DNA of 58,115 nt from JALXCH01 sp964495805 (GTDB taxonomy: Bacteria; Calditrichota; Calditrichia; RBG-13-44-9). The position numbers were made by a program, and so were the translations under genes. The notes beneath the pieces were generated by a model that did not search any database, was not told the DNA's origin, and worked only from the letters and a program-made list of their open reading frames with translations. Shown piece after piece: positions 36,309 through 43,847 of this stretch; position 1 is the stretch's first letter; every line of letters starts with the position of its first letter. Location of the stretch: positions 1-58,115 of the forward strand of contig CAZBWV010000006.1 of NCBI GenBank assembly GCA_964495805.1, written 5' to 3'.

Positions 36309-37055
36309 TTAATATTGACTGTATCTAACTTCAAATCGGCGATAGTCTCGATAAATTACGTAAAAAGTCATAAAAAAGCTGGTTACAATCATTAAATCCC
36401 TAAAAATATCCACCCACGTACGCGCCTTCTGAGATGGAGTCCAGATCTGGTCTCCCGATTTCAGTCCTATGTGAGCCAGGGATTGCCCGCTTTGCAAATA
36501 CGGAATTAAATCCTTGGAAACGTACTCTCGGTTTCTCTCCCATTTCATCTTTTTCAAACCATCTTCCAGGATCGGTCCTCCTGTTTCATAAATCAATTCC
36601 CATAAAGAGCGATTGGGATCGATGTAATAAAAACCGGGTCGAGCCACTCCACCCAGAACGCTCACACGAATCAACGGACGGACCTGAACATACGGATACT
36701 TCAGCTGATCCCGAAAATTTTTCAGAATAAAATCCACCAGTTCCTGCTCGGTCATCTTGCTGACATGCACCTTCCCAACGATGGGCATCAGCACATATCC
36801 GGCATCATCGATGGGAAAAATTCGGTTCAGAAAAGATGCGGTATCAGGAAATACCGACACCATAACTGCATCTCCAGGGTGAAACGGATATTCCTCTTCC
36901 GTCATATTCTCAGGTGTAGGAGCCACCACTTGTGTCTGTTTTTCCTGCTCCTGGGGAGCTGCTTTTATTTCAACGGGTAATGAGAACAGAAAACTTCCCA
37001 AAATTAAAATCACCAGGGGTTTTATAACCGGATGTTTCAAAAAAGTAATTAACAC
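36309..37055 (-). CDS. Wza-like polysaccharide export protein
   Basis: A 248-residue periplasmic export protein. A signal peptide or N-terminal anchor (about 12-32, ending EIKA) precedes the Poly_export domain (PFHPGDAVMVSVFPD, about 57-135) and an SLBB segment (VSVLGGVARPGFYYIDP). The length is well short of Wza (about 380 residues). There is no lipobox Cys. A hydrophobic helix close to the C terminus (about 219-236, followed by YRDYRRFEVRYSQY) suggests anchoring different from the Wza barrel helix. The start is a GTG with AGGAG seven bases upstream. It pairs with the co-polymerase downstream. Confidence 0.85.
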   Translation of the reverse strand: MLITFLKHPVIKPLVILILGSFLFSLPVEIKAAPQEQEKQTQVVAPTPENMTEEEYPFHPGDAVMVSVFPDTASFLNRIFPIDDAGYVLMPIVGKVHVSKMTEQELVDFILKNFRDQLKYPYVQVRPLIRVSVLGGVARPGFYYIDPNRSLWELIYETGGPILEDGLKKMKWERNREYVSKDLIPYLQSGQSLAHIGLKSGDQIWTPSQKARTWVDIFRDLMIVTSFFMTFYVIYRDYRRFEVRYSQY

Positions 37056-37074
37056 CTGTATTCTCCTATATTAT

Positions 37075-37884
37075 TTAACAGGAACGATAGAACCGATACC
37101 TTTTTTCTCGCGTGTCCAGATCCAATTCTCTCAATAATTTCCATAATTTAAAAAGGCTTATCTTGGTTTTACCAAATTCTTCGTGTCGCAAAATCCGGCG
37201 AATCTGGAAAATGTTGGCGAAGGGTTGTTTCGCCACCACTTTTTTGATCTTCTCAGTAATGGGTAAGTTGGCTGTATTGGTGGTTTCTTCGATAGCGACC
37301 GGAATAAATTCCACTCGTTTCAAACTTTTTTCCCGACCACCCGCTACTTTGGGCGTCTCTTCCATGATTTCCTCCAGGTCCAGCGAGAATGAATCAACCA
37401 GCTCCTCGTCATTTTTCCCCTCATCACTTCCATTGTATTTGGGTTCCACCTTTAAAGCGGTTTCAGTAATATCTTCCTGAACCTCGAGTGAAGAACTTTT
37501 ATCTTGTTTATTCACATAGTGCTTTCCGGTAAAACTTTTATATGCTTCCTGAACGGTGGGATAATCCTGCAGGATGTGATAAAATTCCAGCATCTGATAC
37601 ACTTCGTAAATATTAAGCGGCATGTTGGCCAGTTTAATATCCCCGCCTCTCTCGCGAAACCGCTTAATTTCCCCAACCAGAATACCCCAACCGGCGCTGC
37701 TCATGTAACTCAAGTCTTTTAAATCGAAGATGATATTAACAATATTGGCTTTTAACGCTTCGTTAATCTCGTGCTGTAAATGGTGGCAATTGGCCTGATC
37801 GACATAGCCTCCCAATTCGATGAGCAGGTATTGACCTTCTTCATCCAAAAAGCTCGAGTTGATTTTTATTCCGTCCTTTTCCAT
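37075..37884 (-). CDS. STAS-domain protein with an unrecognised C-terminal domain
   Basis: A 269-residue soluble protein. Residues 1-115 form an anti-sigma-factor-antagonist (STAS) domain with IIFDLKDLSYMSSAGWG; S62 or S63 fits the site phosphorylated in SpoIIAA/RsbV. An acidic low-complexity linker (about 130-185) follows. The last 75 residues (from LPITEKIKKVVAK) are basic, helical, with FQIRRILRHEEFG and LFKLWKLLRELDL, and might be a winged-helix-like DNA- or protein-binding unit; I do not recognise the family. No RsbW kinase or PP2C phosphatase is nearby. Placement directly upstream of the export genes suggests control of polysaccharide production. Confidence 0.8.
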   Translation of the reverse strand: MEKDGIKINSSFLDEEGQYLLIELGGYVDQANCHHLQHEINEALKANIVNIIFDLKDLSYMSSAGWGILVGEIKRFRERGGDIKLANMPLNIYEVYQMLEFYHILQDYPTVQEAYKSFTGKHYVNKQDKSSSLEVQEDITETALKVEPKYNGSDEGKNDEELVDSFSLDLEEIMEETPKVAGGREKSLKRVEFIPVAIEETTNTANLPITEKIKKVVAKQPFANIFQIRRILRHEEFGKTKISLFKLWKLLRELDLDTREKRYRFYRSC

Positions 37885-37962
37885 AACATAACCTTATTTT
37901 CGGTTAAAAGCCAAACTTGTTTACCGCAAAAATCTTTCCTTTTCAACCCTGGCAAAAGTATA

Positions 37963-37991
37963 TTAATAAAAACATACGTGTGTGATAACAA
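37963..37991 (-). promoter_or_regulatory. Possible promoter upstream of the STAS gene
   Basis: On the minus strand: TTGTTA, 17 bases, TATTAA, in the 151-base gap between the deacetylase and STAS genes, 78 bases before the STAS start. Confidence 0.35.
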
Positions 37992-38035
37992 GCAAATTTT
38001 AAATCAGGATAAATTTACTTTACTGAAAAGAAATA

Positions 38036-38866
38036 TCAAACACTGGAATTAAATTGCTGAAAAGAAGTAAATTGATACTGTTGAATTAGCTGGATGAGGC
38101 GTTCCTTCATTCGTTTAATCCCCGCATAATGGCGGATTCGATGAAGGAGTGGGAGATCGACTGAGGGCAAATGCAAATCAAACTCCCAGGGGTGAGCATA
38201 AAAAATAATGGTAATTCCCTGCGCTTCTGCCTTTTTTAATAAGAATTGGGTCATGCGCAACGGATACAGGCGAAAATAGCCACCACCGCCCACGGGAAGG
38301 CGAAACCTCCCCATCTGTACCGTGGGCATGGGATATTCCCGAATTTGTTTTTCATCCTTCTGATATATCACATAGGGTGTACGGGGAGCATCGGGAATCC
38401 CGTAACGATCGTGATGGATGGGAAAGACCGAAGAATCGTAATGAATACCATGCTGTGCCATAATGGGTAAACTCCACAGCGTCTTTTTCACCACCGAAAA
38501 AGTAGGCGCCCTGTAACCTACCACCGGAGCATCCACCAACTGCCGCAAAATTTTCAACGAGCGAGTTAAATCCGCCTCGAACTCCGCAGGAGTCATTTGA
38601 GTAATCATCCGATGGGCATATCCGTGACTGGCAACCTCGTGACCTGCCGCATAAATTCGTCGAACCATCTCCGGATGGCGCTCGGCAACCCATCCAAGCA
38701 CAAAAAAAGTAGCCCGGACGTTATACTGATTTAGAAGTTCTAAAATTAGATCAACATTGGGTTCAACACGGGAAGGAAGCTGATCCCAGGATTCGGGAGC
38801 GATAACTCCATTGAATATCTCGGGATGAAACCACTCTTCTATATCAAAAGAGAGAATTGCTTTCAT
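38036..38866 (-). CDS. Polysaccharide deacetylase, XrtA-associated (DUF3473) type
   Basis: A 276-residue deacetylase. It opens with LSFDIEEWFH (D8), has the metal motif SHGYAH (H81, H85) and VGYRAPTFSV, then a C-terminal LPVGGGGYFRLYP region and YAHPWEFD. This combination is typical of the DUF3473-bearing branch found in exosortase-associated exopolysaccharide loci. No signal peptide is visible. It lies seven bases after the initiating transferase gene. The ribosome site is weak, which fits translational coupling. Confidence 0.87.
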   Translation of the reverse strand: MKAILSFDIEEWFHPEIFNGVIAPESWDQLPSRVEPNVDLILELLNQYNVRATFFVLGWVAERHPEMVRRIYAAGHEVASHGYAHRMITQMTPAEFEADLTRSLKILRQLVDAPVVGYRAPTFSVVKKTLWSLPIMAQHGIHYDSSVFPIHHDRYGIPDAPRTPYVIYQKDEKQIREYPMPTVQMGRFRLPVGGGGYFRLYPLRMTQFLLKKAEAQGITIIFYAHPWEFDLHLPSVDLPLLHRIRHYAGIKRMKERLIQLIQQYQFTSFQQFNSSV

Positions 38867-38873
38867 CGGTTTT

Positions 38874-39887
38874 TTACATACCCTGAGCGGTAAAAACCAC
38901 CCAGATGGTTTTAAACAGGATTTTGAGATTCAGCCAGAAGGAACGGCGATGCTCAATATAGTATAGATCGTATTTCAACTTTTCACGAACATCTTCGATG
39001 GATTCATCATAACCGGTTTCCACCTGAGCCAGACCGGTAATTCCCGGTTTCACCCGTAATCTGTTCACATAAAAAGGAATTTCTTTTTTGTACTTTTCTA
39101 CAAAATAAGGTCGCTCGGGACGGGGACCAATCACACTCATATCCCCAATAATCACGTTGATCAATTGGGGTATTTCGTCCAGACGGGTTTTCCGTAAAAA
39201 CCGGCCGACCCGGGTAATTCGCGGATCATTTTCGGTGGCCAGCCGGGGACCACTTAATTTCTCTGCATCGTGACGCATGGATCGGAACTTGAAAATCCGG
39301 AAAATCCGACCGTACTTGCCTACCCTCTCCTGAGAATAAATAACTGAACCCGGTGAATCCAGTTTAATGGCAATGGCAATGATCGTCCACAACGGCAGAA
39401 AGAGAATGAACAGTGGTACAGCAAATAATAAATCGAAAAACCGCCGGAAACTGATTTCGATAGGACGTTTAATATCCAGCAATATTTGCTGAAACACACG
39501 TCCGTAAACAATATCATATAGATCGGAAATTAAATCGTACTGAACATTATTACTCTTACATAGCTGAATCACTTCGTGAATTTTGCTGATGTCGGTAGGA
39601 TCCAAAGCAATAATGACACGGTCTATCCCCTCTTCCTCGATAATTTGTTTAAACGAGGAGATATCCCCTAAAATGGGCGGTAAGTCCTTCCTCTCCGGAT
39701 GAAATGCGATATCATATACACGAATAAATCCGGCAAATCGAGGTAAATCCTTCGGGTGCTGTTTTAACTTCAGATAAACATTAACCCCGGCAGGATTATA
39801 CCCAACAATAGCAACTCTGTTTTTCTCGGAGCTCGGGACTTCCCTGATCTTTTCTTCCTTGATAGTACTTAGCATCACATTTTCCAT
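38874..39887 (-). CDS. Initiating polyprenyl-phosphate sugar-1-phosphate transferase
   Basis: A 337-residue enzyme that loads the first sugar onto the lipid carrier. Residues about 22-130 form a Rossmann-like nucleotide-binding domain (VAIVGYNPAGVNVYLKL). One hydrophobic hairpin (about 148-172) precedes the catalytic bacterial sugar transferase domain with FRIFKFRSM, TRLDEIPQLINV, MSVIGPRPERP and KPGITGLAQV. The four N-terminal membrane helices of the WcaJ/WbaP/EpsB type (usually about 460 residues) are missing; no sign of an upstream remnant was seen. It is the first gene of the 22-kb locus. The start ATG has a GGA nearby; a second ATG four codons on is an alternative. Confidence 0.9.
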   Translation of the reverse strand: MENVMLSTIKEEKIREVPSSEKNRVAIVGYNPAGVNVYLKLKQHPKDLPRFAGFIRVYDIAFHPERKDLPPILGDISSFKQIIEEEGIDRVIIALDPTDISKIHEVIQLCKSNNVQYDLISDLYDIVYGRVFQQILLDIKRPIEISFRRFFDLLFAVPLFILFLPLWTIIAIAIKLDSPGSVIYSQERVGKYGRIFRIFKFRSMRHDAEKLSGPRLATENDPRITRVGRFLRKTRLDEIPQLINVIIGDMSVIGPRPERPYFVEKYKKEIPFYVNRLRVKPGITGLAQVETGYDESIEDVREKLKYDLYYIEHRRSFWLNLKILFKTIWVVFTAQGM

Positions 39888-39915
39888 CGTTCCGAATTTA
39901 CTGCCTGCAGTTCAC

Positions 39916-39952
39916 TTTAGGGTGATTGATATCACAGTCCCATCACCCTAAA
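39916..39952 (-). promoter_or_regulatory. Perfect 11-bp inverted repeat in the leader of the polysaccharide operon
   Basis: TTTAGGGTGAT (39916-39926) and ATCACCCTAAA (39942-39952) are perfect complements around a 15-base loop. It begins 29 bases upstream of the first gene's start codon and lies between that start and the candidate promoter at 40045-40072, so it would be transcribed as a hairpin. No T-run follows on either strand, so it is not a simple terminator. It may be an operator or an RNA-binding site. Confidence 0.5.
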
Positions 39953-40044
39953 ACAAAAGAATTTCCGAGATTTTACAAAACAAAAACACACAAAAGGATG
40001 GCTATATGTCGTGTAGAACATATTGGTGCATTTATAATTGTAAT

Positions 40045-40072
40045 AATTTACAACTATTTTATTCAACTTCAA
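40045..40072 (-). promoter_or_regulatory. Possible promoter of the polysaccharide operon
   Basis: On the minus strand: TTGAAG, 16 bases, TAAATT, giving a leader of about 150 bases that includes the inverted repeat. The region is AT-rich, so chance matches are likely. Confidence 0.3.
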
Positions 40073-40123
40073 AATATTTTTTTACCCCGAATATCTTGTT
40101 TTCAAAGCCTTCTTATTAATATC

Positions 40124-40152
40124 TTGATTAAAATGGTCTGCTTTTATATATT
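40124..40152 (+). promoter_or_regulatory. Putative sigma-70 promoter of the OPT transporter
   Basis: TTGATT, 17 bases, TATATT, 45 bases before a start codon with AGGAGG. Confidence 0.5.
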
Positions 40153-40197
40153 GATTTCGCAATTTTATTCCTGAAGGGATTTAAACAAGGAGGCATT

Positions 40198-42222
40198 ATG
40201 AGCAAACAGTTCAAACCCTATGTTTCTCCCGACTCGGATATGCCGGAATTCACCTTACGGGCGCTTATTTTAGGTCTGTTTATGACGGTGATTCTGGGAG
40301 CAGCCAATGCGTATCTGGGTCTGAAAGCAGGTATGACGATTGCAGCAACATATCCTGCCGCGGTAATTGGTATGGCACTGCTTCGGTTAATGAAGGGTTC
40401 TATTCTGGAAGAAAATATTGCTCGTACGGTTGGTTCCATTGGAGAATCCATTGCTGCGGGCGCGATTTTTACCATTCCAGCCTTTATTATCGCAGAAGTG
40501 GATGGAAAGAAGGTTTGGGAAGGCGGCTTCTGGTCGTTTCATCACTACCTGGAAGCAACTTCCATTATGTTTGTTGGCTCCATCATTGGAATTATGTTTG
40601 TGACCATTTTGCGTCGCGTTATGGTGGAGGACGAAGAACTGCCTTTTCCGGAATCGGTAGCTGCAGCCGAAATTCACAAAGCGGGTCGTTCTGGCGCCAG
40701 TGGCGCAAAATTCCTTTTCGGAGCAATGGGACTGGGAGCCATTATTCAAGCATTAAAAGAATTCAAAGTGTTTGCCAGTAAAGGCGAAGCGTTTATTCAT
40801 TTCGGCGAAAAAACTCTCAATGTGGGCGGAGGCGCAACCGCCAAAGCAGGTGGCGGTGCCCTGATCAGTACACCGGGAGTTAGTCCGGCCTACATGGGGG
40901 TTGGATACATCATCGGTCCGGAACTGGCTGCTCTGAACTTTACCGGTGGTTTGCTGGCCTGGGGGCTTTTTGTACCGCTGCTTCTCTACTTTTTAGGGCC
41001 GCAACTGGTAACCGGCGGAAATGTTCCAGAAGGTTCCTGGATCGAAATGGCGGTGAACGTGTGGAAAAACATCGTTCGTCCCATCGCCATCGGCGGTATG
41101 TTAATGAGTGCTGCCTACACCCTTTACAAGATGCGGAATAGCCTGGCCACCGGTTTGGGCCGCGCAATTCGGGACGTGAAACGTGCTGCCGAAGAAGGTC
41201 AGGAGGAAGTACGCACAGAAAAAGACCTACCTTTTAAATGGGTCTTCCTGGGAATTGCTCTGGCTTCCGTGGGTACATTTTTCATTTATCTGTACTTCTC
41301 TCAGGATGTCATTGCCGCTATTACGGCAACCATTGTGATGATTATCGCGGGTTTCTTCTTTGCTGCGGTATCTGGATATCTGGTAGGGCTCATTGGCTCC
41401 AGTAACAATCCCATTTCGGGATTAACCATTTCCACCCTTATTGTTGCTGCCATTTTGATGGTAGCTCTGGGCGTTCGGGGATTACCCGGTGTTGCCGCTG
41501 TGTTGGGTGTTGCCGCTGTGATCTGTGTTGCAGCAGCTGTGGCAGGCGAAATGTTACAGGACCTGAAAGTGGGACACATCCTGGGCGGTACTCCCTGGAA
41601 AATGCAGTTAGGCGATCTGTTCGGGGTGTTTCTGGCCTCGGCAGTAATGTTCTTCCCGCTGCTCATTTTGCATCAGGGAGATATTAATCAAGGTGGTACC
41701 GGTCTGGGGGGCGAACACTATCCGGCACCTCAAGCCAGTTTGATGGCCATACTGGCTAAAGGAATTGTCGGTGGCGATATGGCCTGGCCACTGATTATTG
41801 TAGGTATTGTTATGGCCATCGGATTTATTTTACTTCGGGTTAAAAGCCCCATGCTGGTGTGTGTGGGAATGTATCTACCACTGGAAACCTCCTTCGCTAT
41901 TTTCATTGGTGGCCTTATTCGGGGCCTTGCTGACATGTACGTCAAAAAGTTTAAATACAACGATGCTCAAAAGGCCAGGGTGGAAAATACCGGCGTTCTA
42001 CTTTCAGCAGGGCTAATCGCCGGGGAGGCACTTATTGGACTTCTGTTTGCCTTTTTTGCTTTGATGGAATGGAAAGTTCCGGCTGTATTCCATCAAACCG
42101 GCTCCATGGTTCAGTTCATCCCGGCCTTGCTGGTCTTCCTGGTAATCGGATGGGTTCTGGTGAAGATTCCGTTAAATAATGCGGGTCGTCCCGATGAACC
42201 AGCCCCACCGACAACCATGTAA
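40198..42222 (+). CDS. OPT family oligopeptide transporter
   Basis: A 674-residue membrane protein with about 14-16 hydrophobic helices. Family signatures include NAYLGLKAGMTIAATYP near the N terminus, LPFPESVAAAEIHKAG, ISGLTISTL and a late FIGGLIRGLADM. The OPT family imports oligopeptides or metal-chelate complexes with protons; which one cannot be told. The ATG is preceded by a strong AGGAGG, and the gene has its own promoter candidate and a strong terminator, so it is a single transcription unit. Confidence 0.92.
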   Translation: MSKQFKPYVSPDSDMPEFTLRALILGLFMTVILGAANAYLGLKAGMTIAATYPAAVIGMALLRLMKGSILEENIARTVGSIGESIAAGAIFTIPAFIIAEVDGKKVWEGGFWSFHHYLEATSIMFVGSIIGIMFVTILRRVMVEDEELPFPESVAAAEIHKAGRSGASGAKFLFGAMGLGAIIQALKEFKVFASKGEAFIHFGEKTLNVGGGATAKAGGGALISTPGVSPAYMGVGYIIGPELAALNFTGGLLAWGLFVPLLLYFLGPQLVTGGNVPEGSWIEMAVNVWKNIVRPIAIGGMLMSAAYTLYKMRNSLATGLGRAIRDVKRAAEEGQEEVRTEKDLPFKWVFLGIALASVGTFFIYLYFSQDVIAAITATIVMIIAGFFFAAVSGYLVGLIGSSNNPISGLTISTLIVAAILMVALGVRGLPGVAAVLGVAAVICVAAAVAGEMLQDLKVGHILGGTPWKMQLGDLFGVFLASAVMFFPLLILHQGDINQGGTGLGGEHYPAPQASLMAILAKGIVGGDMAWPLIIVGIVMAIGFILLRVKSPMLVCVGMYLPLETSFAIFIGGLIRGLADMYVKKFKYNDAQKARVENTGVLLSAGLIAGEALIGLLFAFFALMEWKVPAVFHQTGSMVQFIPALLVFLVIGWVLVKIPLNNAGRPDEPAPPTTM

Positions 42223-42242
42223 TTTATCAATCGAGTCATCTC

Positions 42243-42272
42243 AAAACCCCTCCCACCTTCGGGAGGGGTTTT
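42243..42272. terminator. Terminator after the OPT transporter gene
   Basis: A perfect 12-base-pair stem (AAAACCCCTCCC with GGGAGGGGTTTT) around a six-base loop, 20 bases after the stop codon. The A-tract and T-tract are part of the stem, so it could act in both directions. Confidence 0.85.
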
Positions 42273-42396
42273 GCGTTTCGGACACACCCCCGGAGGTACC
42301 AGCTTATATTCCCTTTATGGAGACATACCCGATCGACCCATTCCTGCAAAAAAACTTGTGCAATCGTAGCTCATGCCTGGATTCCAATATTTTTTA

Positions 42397-42425
42397 TTGC
42401 TCATTGGACGACTGGAGCTTATCTT
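42397..42425 (+). promoter_or_regulatory. Putative sigma-70 promoter of the universal stress protein
   Basis: TTGCTC, 17 bases, TATCTT, 37 bases before the start codon at 42463, which has AGGAGA upstream. Confidence 0.42.
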
Positions 42426-42462
42426 ATCTTTTACGAAAATTCAAAATGTAAAGGAGACCAGG

Positions 42463-43356
42463 ATGACCTTTCAGCAAATACTTGTCCCGGTGGATTTCAG
42501 CCCTTTCTCCGATAAAGCTGTGGAATATGCGATTGAATTGGCCAGGCAATTTTCTGCTCGAATTACCTTGCTACACGCGATTGTTTTATTTCAGGATGAT
42601 GTGAATGAAGAGGAGCGACTCCAACAATACCATCAATTGATCACTCAACGAGAATCCTCTGCTCGGAAACATATTGAAGGGAATCGCCAATCGGTTCATC
42701 AGCAAGGGATTCATGTAACCACCGAGATTATTCGGGGTATCTCCGCCTCCGACGTCATTCTGGAATATCTGCACAATCATTCTCACGATCTGGTGGTTAT
42801 GGGAACCCACGGGCATACCGGACTCAAACACTTACTGTTAGGAAGTGTGGCTGAAAAGGTGGTACGCTTTTCTCCGGTTCCGGTGCTCACCGTTCATCGA
42901 TCCACCCAGAAATTTCAAATCCGTAAAATTCTGGTGCCCATCGATTTCTCTTCGTATTCCAGAGAAGCAGCTGACTATGCTTTTCTGTTTGCCCGGAAAT
43001 TTGGTGCCACCATTGAATTCATTCACGTGATTGAACAGGAAATCCACCCGGCATTTTATGCATCTGGTGTCGATTCTATATTTGAAATTGACCCCTCGCT
43101 GAAAGAACGGGTTATCGAAAATTTACAGGAATTTATTGAAGACCTGAAAATTGAGGGAATTTCCACTCATTTCCTGGTGCGGGAAGGAAAAGCACACAAA
43201 GAAATTGTGGAATACGCCAGAGAAAACGATGTAGATCTTATCACCATTGCCACACATGGTTTAACCGGCCTGGATTATATTTTGCTGGGGAGCACCACCG
43301 AGAAGGTGGTTCGCTGGTCATCCTGTCCGGTGCTAACAGTGAAAAAACAGCAATAG
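42463..43356 (+). CDS. Tandem universal stress protein (two UspA domains)
   Basis: A 297-residue cytoplasmic protein made of two UspA domains (about 1-145 and 147-297). Each opens with ILVPVDFS or ILVPIDFS and ends with the ATP-binding pattern: GTHGHTGLKHLLLGS and ATHGLTGLDYILLGS, each followed by EKVVR and PVLTV. It probably binds ATP and aids survival under stress; no enzymatic activity can be assigned. I chose the ATG at 42463 since it starts the first domain and has AGGAG six bases upstream, rather than the open frame 30 codons earlier. Confidence 0.93.
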   Translation: MTFQQILVPVDFSPFSDKAVEYAIELARQFSARITLLHAIVLFQDDVNEEERLQQYHQLITQRESSARKHIEGNRQSVHQQGIHVTTEIIRGISASDVILEYLHNHSHDLVVMGTHGHTGLKHLLLGSVAEKVVRFSPVPVLTVHRSTQKFQIRKILVPIDFSSYSREAADYAFLFARKFGATIEFIHVIEQEIHPAFYASGVDSIFEIDPSLKERVIENLQEFIEDLKIEGISTHFLVREGKAHKEIVEYARENDVDLITIATHGLTGLDYILLGSTTEKVVRWSSCPVLTVKKQQ

Positions 43357-43371
43357 TTAAAAAGAAAATTA

Positions 43372-43400
43372 TTGAGATTTTATTGTTTTTTCTATATATT
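43372..43400 (+). promoter_or_regulatory. Putative sigma-70 promoter of the HicB/HicA-like pair
   Basis: TTGAGA, 17 bases, TATATT, 21 bases before the HicB-like start. Confidence 0.5.
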
Positions 43401-43421
43401 GTCTTAAAAAAGAAAATTAAT

Positions 43422-43607
43422 ATGAAATTAGACGTCGAAATAAAACGAGTTCATAAGAATCTTTTTATAGCCAGTTGCAATAATCTGCCCGGTTGCCATA
43501 TTCAGGCTTCCTCCGAAGAACAAGCAAAAACAAGGATTAAAGAGGCAATTAAATTGATGTTATTGAGTTATAAACGACATTATGAGAAGGCTCCAATTGA
43601 AATCTAA
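43422..43607 (+). CDS. Small HicB-like protein (possible antitoxin)
   Basis: A 61-residue protein that matches the partial RNase H fold of HicB antitoxins: a first strand pair (VEIKRVHKNLFIASC), the hallmark LPGC, then a helix with EEQAKTRIKEAI. There is no C-terminal DNA-binding extension, so it is the short form. Start ATG at 43422 opens the first strand; the upstream open frame to 43383 overlaps the promoter. The gene overlaps the next by 26 bases, as in toxin-antitoxin pairs, with the HicB-like gene first, the reverse of the common order. Confidence 0.65.
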   Translation: MKLDVEIKRVHKNLFIASCNNLPGCHIQASSEEQAKTRIKEAIKLMLLSYKRHYEKAPIEI

Positions 43608-43836
43608 AAACACCGAAAATCAACTCATCACCTCCGTGTCCCGACATCAGGTGATGGAAGTGTTTAAATCCATGGATTTTACCATCGATCTGGAGGGGAT
43701 TGATATCCTGATTCTACGCAATAGCAAATTCCCCTTTCACCGCATTGCCATCCCAAATGACGAAATGATTTCGGTGGAGCTTTTAAAGAAGTATGCCAAC
43801 GATCTGGGTATTCCCTTCGAAATATTCCTTCCCTGA
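43582..43836 (+). CDS. HicA-like small protein with altered catalytic position
   Basis: An 84-residue protein. Its C-terminal half (RIAIPNDEMISVELLKKYANDLGI) fits the end of the HicA dsRBD-like fold, where a VP segment and a helix of the form GTLRKILKQAGI are expected. The GSH segment carrying the catalytic His of HicA appears here as EGID, so RNase activity is doubtful. The start codon is uncertain: the ATG at 43582 lies inside the HicB-like gene and lacks a good ribosome site. It could be a diverged toxin or an unrelated small protein; the assignment rests partly on its neighbour. Confidence 0.45.
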   Translation: MRRLQLKSKNTENQLITSVSRHQVMEVFKSMDFTIDLEGIDILILRNSKFPFHRIAIPNDEMISVELLKKYANDLGIPFEIFLP

Positions 43837-43847
43837 GCAACAAAACC

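Larger units (their letters stand above)
39888..40197. other. Divergent intergenic region of the polysaccharide locus and OPT transporter
   Basis: 310 AT-rich bases between divergent genes. It contains promoter candidates on both strands and an 11-base-pair inverted repeat in the leader of the polysaccharide locus. No small gene is convincing. Confidence 0.65.

Noticed and set aside
39916..39952. The inverted repeat as a terminator
   Set aside because: No T-run follows on either strand and it lies upstream of the first gene of the operon.
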